The notes: generated from the sequence alone by a model not told the origin. A stretch of 64,000 bases of DNA from Leadbetterella sp964489955 (GCA_964489955.1 CAZBAV010000008.1:1-64000), one strand, 5' to 3'. Positions 1 to 8,734 are shown, counted from the first letter of the stretch. Made by a program: numbers and translations.

Positions 1-7
1 CCTCCTC

Positions 8-1291
8 TTACAAATACGAAGCACTAAACCCTAACTGTCTCATTCCCTCTTTTATTTCCGGCGCACCGGTAAATAAACTCCACAGTAAACCGGTTCTGTA
101 ATTTTCTATCATTATAATAATGGGGCCTTGGTCTATTGCCAGATAGGATGGAGCTACCCAGTTTTTGGAATCGTTAAATGAATCGTAAAAACCATATTTA
201 CCCCAAAGATCTGTTTTCCTCTCGTTATAAAAATACTTCAGGGCTGCCATGGATTCCTTTGGCGTATAGGGGAAAGATGACAACGCCGCTGTAGGTGTTA
301 TCACGCCCAAATCGTTGGTAGGAGAATGGGCGTTGTAGCCCTCGTGGTTATCGGAGGCAGTAAGTCCCCAGCACTTTTCGCTGTAACCTTTAAAGTTCTT
401 CGGGTTATCTACGCAGTATTTATAGTTTATGAGCGAGTGTGCCACATTTTGTTCCCAATAGTCGGCATATTTATCTTTTAAGCCTCTTGGATCCAAACCC
501 ATAAAAGAGTAATGTGCAAAGAAAAGTGGTCCGCCGTAGTCATATCCTAACGGTAGTTTGGTTCCATAGAATTCTTTGCCATTAAAAAAATGGTCATTCT
601 TGGCATAGCATTTATGGTATATTTCTGGATTAATGGGATATCTTTTAGATGAGGCGGCAAGTATGTATGTTATTAGTGTTTCGTTATACCCCCGTAGTTC
701 GAAGTTCATGGCCCAGCCATTATTTGGGCTCCAGTGCCAATAAAGTTGATTTTTAGAACCTTGTGTATACCAATCCCACTCTATCTCGTTCCACATCCAT
801 GTAATTACCCCTCTTAGACTATTTTCAGCTGGGGTGTTCTGGTCAAAGTATTCTCTGGCAGTAAGTAATCCTTGGAAAAGAAAGGCTGTTTCTACTAAGT
901 CGCCACCATCATCTTTTCGGCTAAAAGGGATGGTTTGTCCGGTGCTTCCGTTTATCCAGTGCGGGAAGACACCATGATACACGGGGGCTTTGCTGAGAAA
1001 TCGGGCTATTTTGTTTATCCTTTCTGCCCCTTCCGAACGTGTAATCCAGCCTCTCTCTGCAGCAACAACTATAGACATAATGCCAAAGCCCGTTCCACCA
1101 GTGGTGCAGGTTTCATCTCCATAACCAAATGAGTGGTTACTACGCTCCCGAGCTAAACCGCTTACCGGATGTGCAAAGTCCCAAAAATACTTAAATGTTT
1201 GCTTTTGAACTTCTTCAAGGAGTTGCTCATCGGATAGTTGGGCTGATAGAAGTATCGGAAAAAATAGTAAGATTGTTAATATGTATTTCAT
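8..1291 (-). CDS. Secreted glucoamylase-like glycoside hydrolase (GH144 type)
   Basis: A secreted protein of about 427 residues that resembles the bacterial glucoamylase-like family (PF10091), which includes GH144 beta-1,2-glucanases. The ATG at 1291 is chosen because it begins a typical signal peptide, MKYILTILLFFPILLSAQ; the reading frame runs further upstream, but that part looks non-coding. Family-like features are a Trp-rich (alpha/alpha) barrel, the segment WHWSPNNGWAMNF, an N-E-T-L-I-T-Y helix and the HYSFMGLDPRG loop. It is last in a leftward run with the DUF4270 lipoprotein and the GT5-like gene, about 110 bp downstream of the former. Substrate is not settled from sequence; an endo-acting beta-glucanase role is inference. 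Confidence 0.72.
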   Translation of the reverse strand: MKYILTILLFFPILLSAQLSDEQLLEEVQKQTFKYFWDFAHPVSGLARERSNHSFGYGDETCTTGGTGFGIMSIVVAAERGWITRSEGAERINKIARFLSKAPVYHGVFPHWINGSTGQTIPFSRKDDGGDLVETAFLFQGLLTAREYFDQNTPAENSLRGVITWMWNEIEWDWYTQGSKNQLYWHWSPNNGWAMNFELRGYNETLITYILAASSKRYPINPEIYHKCYAKNDHFFNGKEFYGTKLPLGYDYGGPLFFAHYSFMGLDPRGLKDKYADYWEQNVAHSLINYKYCVDNPKNFKGYSEKCWGLTASDNHEGYNAHSPTNDLGVITPTAALSSFPYTPKESMAALKYFYNERKTDLWGKYGFYDSFNDSKNWVAPSYLAIDQGPIIIMIENYRTGLLWSLFTGAPEIKEGMRQLGFSASYL

Positions 1292-1401
1292 TGTGTATTG
1301 TAAATGATATATAAAGCAAATTACACACAAACAGCCATTTTCTTGTGGATGAGGCTGAGTTTTTGGCAAAAAAAAGAGGACTAAGTGTCCTCTTTAGAAT
1401 G

Positions 1402-2781
1402 TTATTTCATGTAGTACAGCAACAATCTGGGTTTAAGAAAAACCGAGCGGCCCAGAATGTCATTTGCCAAGATCCCAGTTTGGGTGGTACTGCTATAAGA
1501 TGCTGGTAGTAAAAGTACTTGTTTGCTAAAATTCTCATCTAAAACCATAGACTGTAAATAGTGAGTTATATCTACATTAAGATAATTAGTAGAGTCATTT
1601 AAGATACTTGCAAGTCCAGCAGGGCTATTTGAGTCTGCACTATAGATATATGATAAAGTATTATTAGATAACCTTTTTTGCTGGTTATTACTTCCTACTT
1701 CTGCTAGCACATTGTAAAAATTCTTTCGGAACGAAGTGTTAATTGTGGAGGGGTCTAAGCGAAACTCCAATACAGCTTTAGAAATTTTTATCTTCCCTAG
1801 CTTTTTCAATGGGGACAAATCTATCTTGGTAGATATTCCCGTGCCACCTTGTACATATAGTTTACCACCAGTTTCTGCTATACTTAACTCGTTTTTAGTT
1901 TTTGATAGGCTTGCTATTGATGTTCCAGCACGATTTAAGTCTAATGAAGTATGTCTAGGTCCATTTATGTTGAATGCATAAACACTCGCCGTGGTGTCTC
2001 CATTGTAGTGCCAATACGGTATTAAGGAACTATTGTAACCCGAAATATCCAACAGACCTGTAGCGAAACCAAAAATTGTTTTGTTGCTTTTATCCGGTAC
2101 TATAGCAAACCCTCTCACTTTTTCAAGAAGTTCATTATTGTTTACTATTGCCGCATTGCCAGCGTGTACAAGCTCAGTAGCTAACTCAACAGGTAATTTC
2201 ACAAAGTGTGCCTGTGGTGTTCCTGAAGTACTATTGATAAAATCACTGGATTTTAATTGGAAAGTTCCTAAAGGAGTAGGATTGTAAGCCAGTTTTTCTG
2301 TTTTATCGTAGTTTTTCTTTTGGAAATTTTCCGTAAGCCTATGTATTGTGAACTTGTTCACATGGTCTGGATCTCCGTAATGTATGCCTGTTGTAAACAA
2401 GCGTAGGTTTAAGGAGTCTATGATAGGATTAGCTTTTAGCGTTAAAGTATCGAACCTTAATGCTCCGTCAGAATCAGTTAGAAAGCCACCTGATGTGTTA
2501 AATAAAGGTGACAAAGTAATCTGAAAGTACGATGCAGCCTCTATTGTCCCAAATTCTGGATCAATTGTCTTTCCCGATAAAATATAAGTAGAATTTCCGG
2601 TAACGGCAGAGTCTGAGACCACCGTAGAAAAACCAAGAGTAAGGGTGTCGGTATAGATCGCTTGTAAGTCTCCATCTCCGCCTAATCCAAATCCTATATC
2701 AGTACTAGGGTGACAACCCACTATCCAAAAGCACGAGGCAGCAAGAATCAGCCTCTGTATCCCAATTGTTATTGTTTTCAT
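1402..2781 (-). CDS. DUF4270 family lipoprotein
   Basis: A 459-residue exported lipoprotein. The N-terminus has a hydrophobic stretch ending in a lipobox with Cys23 (WIVGC). The rest is beta-rich and matches my recollection of DUF4270 proteins of Bacteroidota, with an early TDTLTL strand, a ...GKTIDPEFGTIEA segment and late strands such as FLKPRLLLYY. The function of the family is unknown. It follows the GT5-like gene by 8 bp on the same strand, so the two are almost certainly co-transcribed. This pairing is common in the phylum, but its meaning is unclear. Confidence 0.75.
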   Translation of the reverse strand: MKTITIGIQRLILAASCFWIVGCHPSTDIGFGLGGDGDLQAIYTDTLTLGFSTVVSDSAVTGNSTYILSGKTIDPEFGTIEAASYFQITLSPLFNTSGGFLTDSDGALRFDTLTLKANPIIDSLNLRLFTTGIHYGDPDHVNKFTIHRLTENFQKKNYDKTEKLAYNPTPLGTFQLKSSDFINSTSGTPQAHFVKLPVELATELVHAGNAAIVNNNELLEKVRGFAIVPDKSNKTIFGFATGLLDISGYNSSLIPYWHYNGDTTASVYAFNINGPRHTSLDLNRAGTSIASLSKTKNELSIAETGGKLYVQGGTGISTKIDLSPLKKLGKIKISKAVLEFRLDPSTINTSFRKNFYNVLAEVGSNNQQKRLSNNTLSYIYSADSNSPAGLASILNDSTNYLNVDITHYLQSMVLDENFSKQVLLLPASYSSTTQTGILANDILGRSVFLKPRLLLYYMK

Positions 2782-2789
2782 ATACTAGC

Positions 2790-3599
2790 TTAATCAGCTA
2801 ATTCTGTATAAAGGTTATAGAAAGTTTCCGTAGTGTTTTCGTCGTCTACAAAGGAGTCAATTTGTCTCTCAGCTGTAGCATCTAGTGCCGAAATGATGTC
2901 TTGGTTCAATGATGGGTTGGCTTTTGCTACAACATCAGCGTACTGGCAACCTATTTTAATAAACCCATAAAAATCACGTGACCTTAAATTTGCTAAGTTT
3001 TCGTCACTTACATCCATCATCTTCACTTTCGGAAACATGTCATCTGAAAACGTGTAATCAAAAGAGTTATTATATACGGTGAATATACTTTTGGTATTTT
3101 TGAAAATGGGGTCGTTTTTGTAGGTCGTTTTTAAGTACAATGGAATCAGAGATGTCATCCAGTCTGTACAATGTACTATATCTGGTGCCCAACCTAATTT
3201 TTTTACAGTTTCTAAAGCCCCTTTGCAGAAAAATATAGCTCTCTCGTCATTGTCGTCATAAAATCCACCTTCTTTGTCCGTAAAAACAGTTTTTCTGTGG
3301 AAATAGTCTTCGTTATCTAAAAAGTATACTTGGAGTTTTGCGGCAGGAATAGAAGCCACTTTTATGATTAGTGGTTTTTCGTCTTCACCAATACTAATGT
3401 TTATCCCCGATAACCTCACCACTTCGTGTAAGCGGTGCTTCCTTTCGTTTATTAAGCCAAATCTCGGAATCAATATTCTGATTTCCATACCTCTTTCCTG
3501 CATTTCCTGAGGTAGTTTTCTTAAAAGTGACGCTATTTTGGAAGTTTCAAGGAAAGGGTCTATCTCGCTAGAGATATACAAAATTCGTAATTTACTCAT
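2790..3599 (-). CDS. Glycogen/starch synthase-like protein, N-terminal GT5 domain only
   Basis: A 269-residue protein corresponding to the N-terminal half of glycogen synthase (Glyco_transf_5). It opens with LRILYISSEIDPFLETSKIASLLRxLP, equivalent to the ADP-glucose-synthase start with its K-x-G-G-like loop, here T-S-K-I. Further matches are HDxxW-like IVHCTDWMTSLIPLYLK and SIFTVYNNSF. Full GlgA proteins are near 480 residues and carry a C-terminal GT1 domain with the second half of the active site, which is absent here. The coding frame ends cleanly and the next gene follows after 8 bp, so this looks like a naturally short paralogue and not a fresh truncation. Catalytic activity is doubtful. 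Confidence 0.7.
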   Translation of the reverse strand: MSKLRILYISSEIDPFLETSKIASLLRKLPQEMQERGMEIRILIPRFGLINERKHRLHEVVRLSGINISIGEDEKPLIIKVASIPAAKLQVYFLDNEDYFHRKTVFTDKEGGFYDDNDERAIFFCKGALETVKKLGWAPDIVHCTDWMTSLIPLYLKTTYKNDPIFKNTKSIFTVYNNSFDYTFSDDMFPKVKMMDVSDENLANLRSRDFYGFIKIGCQYADVVAKANPSLNQDIISALDATAERQIDSFVDDENTTETFYNLYTELAD

Positions 3600-3652
3600 A
3601 TACTTTGTCTAACCCAGCCAAGGTGGCCGGACTTTTTGTAAAAACTCGGACA

Positions 3653-3686
3653 CAAAGATACTATAAAAAAATTGATTAATTACCAA
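3653..3686 (-). promoter_or_regulatory. Promoter for the GT5/DUF4270/glucanase operon
   Basis: On the minus strand a TTG (3684-3686) is followed after 23 bases by TATCTTTG (3653-3660), an exact match to the Bacteroidota -7 consensus TAnnTTTG. It lies about 53 bases upstream of the GT5-like start. The leader also contains a short GC-rich hairpin (about 3614-3630, arms CCGGCCA and TGGCTGG). Confidence 0.6.
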
Positions 3687-3752
3687 CTTTTCCGAAACAA
3701 ATAAATTAAACGGTATTTGCATCTACCTTGGTTTTAGGCAAAAAAGACCATA

Positions 3753-5150
3753 CTAAACCTCATTTAGGGTAATTGAAATACTATTGTCTGTGCGGTTAAG
3801 TTGGTAACCAAAATAAAGTAGAGCTTCCTGTGTTTCGGCAAATGGTGATGCTGTTCCAGCAATGATTTTTTTGAAGTAATGATGTAAGGTGCCGCCGTAA
3901 ACTTCTTCGGCTGTGTCTATATAGTCTTGATAGGTGTAGCCAATTGTTAAGTTGCCAAAACGTTGATACATGAGAAGCATTACATCATGCAAGGTTTTCC
4001 CGTTTTTGTTCCGTAGGAGATAATCTAGTATTAAAGCAGCTACAGCTCCTTTTTGGTAAACACTCACTTTTTTGTTTGGTACCCCTTTTTCATATCCATC
4101 TACCCAGAGGTCAAAACTAGACTCCAGAAGTGACTGGCTTGCATTATCCGCCTCATCGAAATGCCGTCTAAAGGTAGTTTCAAGCTCGTATAAGTATTGA
4201 TTCGTGCTTATTGTGCCCGATTCTAGTAGCACTAGATCTCCCATGTAAGTGGTTACACCTTCCGCCACAAAACAGGTCTCAAAATAGTTCTCCTGTGTGT
4301 AGTCGTAGGGAAGCAGCTCTTTGGGTCTTATCTTAGCTATGTTCCAGGCATGGTATAGTTCATGCGATGCCAATGAGAGTAAGTCCATATAACTATCGTT
4401 ATCAAAAGTCCCATTGTTACCAAGTATCATAACTGTGGAGGTAGCGTGCTCTACTCCATGATAATAACTGTGGTAAGGAATAATCCACAGGAAGTGATAT
4501 TCTTTTTCTGGAAATTTTCCGAACCGTTCTATCTGGTAATTGGTGAATTGCGAAAAATCGGCAATTAGTTTCTGAGTATTGAGATTATGATTTCCCCAAA
4601 TCCATATGTGGAAAGGAACCCCGTGAGATGTATAAGTATATAACTGGATATCTGCACTAATAATAAACGGGGTGTCAAAAAGTTCATAGTACGAAGAGAA
4701 AGTACGTTTCAGGTATCCATTTTTTCGTTCAAAATCTGCTCCTGCTACAGGTATGTTACTGTCTAAGAGTAGAGATACAGGTTTGTTTATATCCGCTACC
4801 AAGTACATGCATAGGTTTACAGGGTTTATGTAAACAAGCTCATGGTTTACAAAACTACTTCCCGCATTTAGTTCATTTGCATAATAGCTGTACCGTACTT
4901 TTGTAGGTAAATTAGGAGTGGTATTTACTGACCATGTATTTTTGCTTGTTTTTTTCCAAGTAAGTGTATTGTTGTTTTGGTCTGAGGCTCCAAAATTTAC
5001 AATGTTTTTTGCAAAATTTTGTAGTTGGTACCTTCCCGGTCGCCAAGCTGGCAGCTGCAAATGCATAGTATTGGCAGGTGTTGGAGGGTATTGTATTTCT
5101 ATCCAAACGAGGTGATTTATAGGCGAAAAGGAAAAAAAGTATTGAATCAT
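3753..5150 (-). CDS. M61 family (glycyl aminopeptidase-like) metallopeptidase
   Basis: A 465-residue protein of the M61 family. The N-terminal beta domain has the family signature LPAWRPGRYQLQNFAKN (residues 33-49). The catalytic domain carries the zinc motif HELYH (His263, Glu264, His267) and a downstream ligand Glu297 in AEGVTTY. Many M61 proteins are near 600 residues and end in a PDZ domain; here the chain stops shortly after the catalytic region, so the PDZ appears to be missing. No signal peptide is obvious, so the location is uncertain. It is divergent from rpmH. Confidence 0.82.
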   Translation of the reverse strand: MIQYFFSFSPINHLVWIEIQYPPTPANTMHLQLPAWRPGRYQLQNFAKNIVNFGASDQNNNTLTWKKTSKNTWSVNTTPNLPTKVRYSYYANELNAGSSFVNHELVYINPVNLCMYLVADINKPVSLLLDSNIPVAGADFERKNGYLKRTFSSYYELFDTPFIISADIQLYTYTSHGVPFHIWIWGNHNLNTQKLIADFSQFTNYQIERFGKFPEKEYHFLWIIPYHSYYHGVEHATSTVMILGNNGTFDNDSYMDLLSLASHELYHAWNIAKIRPKELLPYDYTQENYFETCFVAEGVTTYMGDLVLLESGTISTNQYLYELETTFRRHFDEADNASQSLLESSFDLWVDGYEKGVPNKKVSVYQKGAVAALILDYLLRNKNGKTLHDVMLLMYQRFGNLTIGYTYQDYIDTAEEVYGGTLHHYFKKIIAGTASPFAETQEALLYFGYQLNRTDNSISITLNEV

Positions 5151-5161
5151 TTGTCTTACTT

Positions 5162-5191
5162 TTGGTTAATCATAATTTTTTTGTATTTTTG
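5162..5191 (+). promoter_or_regulatory. rpmH promoter
   Basis: TTG at 5162-5164, a 19-base spacer and TATTTTTG at 5184-5191 exactly fit the Bacteroidota TTG-N(17-23)-TAnnTTTG promoter. The -7 box lies 38 bases upstream of the rpmH ATG, in the gap between the divergent M61 gene and rpmH. Confidence 0.75.
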
Positions 5192-5229
5192 CACTCCGAA
5201 TTTAGAAATACAGAACAAATTTAAGAGAT

Positions 5230-5385
5230 ATGAAGCGTACATTCCAACCGTCGAACAGAAAGAGAGCTAATAAGCACGGTTTTCGTGAGCGTATGTCTAC
5301 TCCAGGCGGCAAAAGGGTTGTAAGAGCCCGTCGTGCTAGAGGTAGATGGAAGCTTACAGTTTCTGACGAAAAAACACACAAGTAA
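5230..5385 (+). CDS. rpmH: Large ribosomal subunit protein bL34
   Basis: A 51-residue basic protein that is unmistakably L34: it begins MKRTFQPSNRKRANKHGF and contains the RMSTPGGKRVVRARRARGR core. L34 is a structural component of the 50S subunit. The length matches the family, with a few extra C-terminal residues ending in EKTHK. It has its own strong promoter and precedes rnpA, the classic rpmH-rnpA pairing. A terminator-like hairpin separates the two genes. Confidence 0.97.
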   Translation: MKRTFQPSNRKRANKHGFRERMSTPGGKRVVRARRARGRWKLTVSDEKTHK

Positions 5386-5416
5386 GCTTGTAAGTTTTTT
5401 CTAAAGTTTAGATATT

Positions 5417-5438
5417 AGCCACATTAGTGGCTTTTTTT
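5417..5438 (+). terminator. Terminator/attenuator between rpmH and rnpA
   Basis: AGCCAC (5417-5422), loop ATTA and GTGGCT (5427-5432) form a perfect six-pair stem. A run of seven T (5432-5438) directly abuts the rnpA ATG at 5439. It has the form of a Rho-independent terminator and probably sets the ratio of L34 to RnpA. Confidence 0.65.
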
Positions 5439-5831
5439 ATGCACAAAGATTCCAAATTTCCGAAAAGTGAGAGGTTGAAAAGCCAAATTGCTATCTCGAA
5501 GCTTTTTCGGAGGGACAGCCCCTCATTCGCAATATTTCCTATACGCTTTTTTGTCCTCGAAGATCAGGCGATTGCAGGTTCTTATCCCCAAGTGTTGGTT
5601 ACTGTTTCTAAAAAGAATTTTAAGAGAGCCGTAGACCGTAACCGTATAAAAAGATTGGTGAGAGAAGCGTACCGTAAACGAAAAGTGCAACTTAATGGTG
5701 TACATGCCATCGGGTTTCTTTATTTATCGAAGGAATTGCCCACTTTTACTCAAGTTAGTGGCATCATGGAATCCGGCCTCGGAAAGGTACAAGCCAAATA
5801 TGGCATCCCATTTGATAGAAATATAGAATAA
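5439..5831 (+). CDS. rnpA: Ribonuclease P protein component
   Basis: A 130-residue basic protein that binds RNase P RNA and helps mature tRNA 5' ends. The diagnostic RNR motif is present as KRAVDRNRIKRLVREAYR, with the N-terminal FPKSERLKS segment usual for the family. ATG 5439 is preferred over the upstream GTG at 5427, because the GTG lies inside the terminator stem and the family consensus starts close to FPKSER. No Shine-Dalgarno is visible, since the upstream bases are the poly-T tract. It lies between rpmH and the S41 protease. Confidence 0.93.
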   Translation: MHKDSKFPKSERLKSQIAISKLFRRDSPSFAIFPIRFFVLEDQAIAGSYPQVLVTVSKKNFKRAVDRNRIKRLVREAYRKRKVQLNGVHAIGFLYLSKELPTFTQVSGIMESGLGKVQAKYGIPFDRNIE

Positions 5832-5906
5832 GAGGAGTAGATTTATTTTCCTGCTTATATTTACGTTTTATAATCTGGTTACAGATTTACCCGTTATAGT
5901 ATTGAT

Positions 5907-7550
5907 ATGAGATTTACTAAGAAAAAAACTATACTAGCTTTGCTGCTCTTAGGTATGGGCAGTTTGGCTTTTAAGTATGACGATCGACTATTTCAGATTG
6001 CAAAAAATATAGAAATTTTTGTTGATGTTTATAAGGAGTTAAACTCCTTGTATGTAGACGAGGTTAACCCTACACGTGCTATGAGGGTGGGTCTTGAGGC
6101 TATGCTAAAGGATTTGGATCCGTACACCGTCTTTTATCCGGAAGATAAGATAGAAGAGTATTTTACCATGTCTGCTGGTTCTTACAATGGCATTGGTGCA
6201 GATATTGAACTGTTCGGAGGGAAGCATATGGTCGTTTTGGTTTATGAGGGCTCTCCTGCCGATAAGAATGGAATAAAAGTAGGAGATGAAATACTAAAGA
6301 TAAATGGCGTAGATGTAAAGAATAAACCTGCAGATGAATTTGGTCGATTACTTAAAGGGCAGAAAGGTACCAATGTTAAGCTTTCTGTTCTAAAATATGG
6401 GCAGAACAAGCCGGCAGACCTACAAGTAGAAAGAGGAGACGTAAAAGTTAATATTGTGCCGCATTTCGGTATGGTAAATGAGGATGTGGGCTATGTGCAG
6501 TTAACTACATTTATTAATCCTACAGCGGCAAGAGAAATCCAAAAGGCCTTTACAGACTTGAAGGAGAAGGGAATGAAAAACCTTATTATTGATCTTAGGG
6601 GAAATCCGGGAGGATTGTTACATATGGCAGTAGAGATTTCTAATTTTTTCTTACCTAAAGATGTTTTAGTGGTGGAGATGAAGGGTCGTGCTGCAGATCA
6701 AAACCACAAGTTTGCAACAACCAAGCAACCTCTAGATACCGATATACCTATAGTGATTTTGATTGATTCTAAGAGTGCTTCGGCTTCAGAGATTGTAAGC
6801 GGTGCTTTGCAAGACCTGGATAGAGCGGTTATAGTAGGGCAAAGAACCTTTGGTAAGGGTTTAGTGCAAATTACACGAAATACTGCCTATAATACTCAAA
6901 TAAAGGTTACTACTGCCAAATATTATATACCATCAGGCCGCTGTGTACAAGGCATTGATTATGGGCACAGGAATCCGGATGGCACTTTCCCTAAGCTCCC
7001 TGATTCGCTGCGCACAGCATTTAAGACAAAGGCTGGGAGACCAGTTTGGGACGGTGCGGGGATTGACCCCGATGTGGTTACAGGTAAAAGTGAGAGTAGT
7101 GAATATGTGAAGGCCATGGTGAATCAAAAAATGATTTTCTCCTATGCAAATCTCTACTACTCTGAGAACACATCCAATAAGCCTGGTGAAGGTTTTTCTT
7201 TGACAGAAGAGCAATTTAATAAGTTCGGGGATTGGCTTAAAAAACAAGATTTTCAGTACAAGACGCCGGAACAAAAGAGTCTTGATGAGCTGACTAAGAA
7301 CATCAAGAATACAGGCACTGTAAAAGACGAGTTGTCTAAGATAGGGAAAGCGGTAGATGCAAATGCTGCAAAGTTATTCCAAGAGAATGAGTACGAAATA
7401 AGGAATCTTTTAGAGTTAGAGATTTTAAGCCGCTATTATTACCAAAAAGCTATGAAGTTTGCAGCTTTTGATAAAGATAAGGATATACAGGAAGCTCTGG
7501 CTCTGTTTAAGAATCCTGCTAAATACAAAACGGTATTAAGTAAAAAATGA
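5907..7550 (+). CDS. S41 family C-terminal processing peptidase
   Basis: A 547-residue CtpA/Prc-type periplasmic serine protease. An N-terminal signal or anchor segment (residues 8-22) is followed by a PDZ domain (about 85-175, with YNGIGADIE and GSPADKNGIKVGDEIL). The S41 catalytic domain has Ser294 in SASASEIVSGALQD and the general-base Lys317 in GQRTFGKGLVQ. A C-terminal alpha-helical extension (about 400-547) is usual in Bacteroidota members. It likely trims exported proteins at their C-termini. Its stop overlaps the tsaB start (ATGA), so the two are translationally coupled. Confidence 0.92.
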   Translation: MRFTKKKTILALLLLGMGSLAFKYDDRLFQIAKNIEIFVDVYKELNSLYVDEVNPTRAMRVGLEAMLKDLDPYTVFYPEDKIEEYFTMSAGSYNGIGADIELFGGKHMVVLVYEGSPADKNGIKVGDEILKINGVDVKNKPADEFGRLLKGQKGTNVKLSVLKYGQNKPADLQVERGDVKVNIVPHFGMVNEDVGYVQLTTFINPTAAREIQKAFTDLKEKGMKNLIIDLRGNPGGLLHMAVEISNFFLPKDVLVVEMKGRAADQNHKFATTKQPLDTDIPIVILIDSKSASASEIVSGALQDLDRAVIVGQRTFGKGLVQITRNTAYNTQIKVTTAKYYIPSGRCVQGIDYGHRNPDGTFPKLPDSLRTAFKTKAGRPVWDGAGIDPDVVTGKSESSEYVKAMVNQKMIFSYANLYYSENTSNKPGEGFSLTEEQFNKFGDWLKKQDFQYKTPEQKSLDELTKNIKNTGTVKDELSKIGKAVDANAAKLFQENEYEIRNLLELEILSRYYYQKAMKFAAFDKDKDIQEALALFKNPAKYKTVLSKK

Positions 7551-8212
7551 TAGTAGCTATAGATGCGTCAACTACAGGATGTTCTGTAGCCTTATTTAAT
7601 AAAGGTAGAGTGCTTGCCAGTATAGAGAGTGAAGTAGAGAGGTCGTCTGCTGAAAACCTTACTCTCATGATAGAGGAACTGCTTAGATTGGGAGGTATAA
7701 GATTTGCAGATTTACAGGCTGTGGCCGTAGCAAAAGGGCCAGGCTCTTATACAGGCTTAAGAATTGCAGTTTCTACCGCAAAAGGTTTAGCCTTCGGATT
7801 AGAGATACCGCTCATCTCTTACGGAACTTTAGAAGGGATGTGCCGGCAGATTCCTTTTGTGGAAGGTATAGACTTATTGTGTCCGATGATAGATGCCAGA
7901 CGGATGGAAGTGTTTTGTGGCTTGTATCATGCACAAACAAAAGAAGTGTTTTCCGATGTAGAGGCTTTAATAGTTGACAGCTCTACTTTTGGAGGTGTGT
8001 TATCGGATAAGAGAGTTTTGTTTTTTGGGGAAGGCAGTCATAAGTGCCAGGAAGTAATAGAAAGTCCCAATGCCTATTTTAGCAGTTTAGTTATTAGGCC
8101 TTCTGTACGCTATGCTTGCGGTTTGGTGTCACAGAAGTTTGATACCAAAGATTTTGAAGATTTAGTGGGCTTTGAGCCTTTTTATCTAAAAGATTATATG
8201 TTTAAAAAGTAA
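7547..8212 (+). CDS. tsaB: tRNA threonylcarbamoyladenosine biosynthesis protein TsaB
   Basis: A 221-residue ASKHA-fold protein needed with TsaD and TsaE to make t6A37 on ANN-decoding tRNAs. The N-terminus IVAIDASTTGCSVAL and the segment GPGSYTGLRIAVSTAKGLAF are diagnostic for TsaB. The length fits the family. It overlaps the upstream protease by 4 bases and is followed by a strong bidirectional terminator shared with raiA. Confidence 0.93.
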   Translation: MIVAIDASTTGCSVALFNKGRVLASIESEVERSSAENLTLMIEELLRLGGIRFADLQAVAVAKGPGSYTGLRIAVSTAKGLAFGLEIPLISYGTLEGMCRQIPFVEGIDLLCPMIDARRMEVFCGLYHAQTKEVFSDVEALIVDSSTFGGVLSDKRVLFFGEGSHKCQEVIESPNAYFSSLVIRPSVRYACGLVSQKFDTKDFEDLVGFEPFYLKDYMFKK

Positions 8213-8234
8213 AAAGAGGGCATTGCCCTCTTTT
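8212..8234. terminator. Bidirectional terminator between tsaB and raiA
   Basis: AAAAGAGGGC, loop ATT and GCCCTCTTTT form a ten-pair stem with an A-run on one side and a T-run on the other. It serves the convergent tsaB (plus) and raiA (minus) transcripts. Confidence 0.85.
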
Positions 8235-8242
8235 ATTTTATC

Positions 8243-8572
8243 TTACATTTCTGCAGGCCTTCGCCTGTCTATTCCGTGAGTCTTTTCTTTAAATTGTTTA
8301 ACTTTTCGGGTGAGGGTGTCCATAGCAATATCCGTAGCCTCTTCGAATGTAGTACCAGATTCTTTTACTACAATGGAATTTCCCGGCAGGTTTACTTTTA
8401 CTTCTATTCTTTTCTTGTGTGTATTTAATTTCTCGCCCTTGTCTAGTTTAAGGTGTACTTCACTGTCTATTATTCTATCGTAGAAGGTGTCAAGTTTGTC
8501 TAATTTCTTCTGTAGAAAATCGTTCAGAGAGCTGTCTGCAGTAAAGCCAACCGCGTTAATAAGTACTTTCAT
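8243..8572 (-). CDS. raiA: Ribosome hibernation-promoting factor / RaiA (short form)
   Basis: A 109-residue protein of the HPF/YfiA family that binds the 30S decoding centre in starved cells. The beta-alpha-beta-beta-beta-alpha pattern is visible, with the family segments FYDRIIDSEVHLK, IEVKVNLPGNSIVVKE and DIAMDTLTRKVKQFKEK. The length is that of the short form, without the dimerising C-terminal domain of long HPF. The promoter -7 box TAAATTTG (8581-8588, minus) lies just upstream, and a small dyad TTGAGG/CCTCAA sits at 8608-8624. Confidence 0.88.
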   Translation of the reverse strand: MKVLINAVGFTADSSLNDFLQKKLDKLDTFYDRIIDSEVHLKLDKGEKLNTHKKRIEVKVNLPGNSIVVKESGTTFEEATDIAMDTLTRKVKQFKEKTHGIDRRRPAEM

Positions 8573-8580
8573 AACCTTTA

Positions 8581-8588
8581 CAAATTTA
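8581..8588 (-). promoter_or_regulatory. -7 element of the raiA promoter
   Basis: On the minus strand this reads TAAATTTG, an exact TAnnTTTG match, 9 bases upstream of the raiA start codon. No TTG was found at the usual distance, so this is only a half-supported promoter. Confidence 0.4.
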
Positions 8589-8701
8589 GGTTAAACATAT
8601 ATTTAATTTGAGGTCTTTCCTCAAGTATGAAGTTACTGTTAACTTATGGATTAAGCAAGAAAAAAGTATAATTTTTTGGGTAAGGTTTGGCCTTGTGTCA
8701 T

Positions 8702-8734
8702 AAAAAAACACCCAGTGTCACTGGGTGTTTTTTT
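8702..8734 (-). terminator. Terminator of the uppS-bamA-ompH transcript
   Basis: CACCCAG and CTGGGTG around loop TGTCA, flanked by seven A and seven T, form a strong Rho-independent terminator just past the stop of the second ompH gene. Confidence 0.85.

Noticed and set aside
935..1132. Plus-strand open frame opposite the glucoamylase-like gene, and similar antisense frames elsewhere
   Set aside because: These are shadows of well-supported genes on the other strand with no family-like features.
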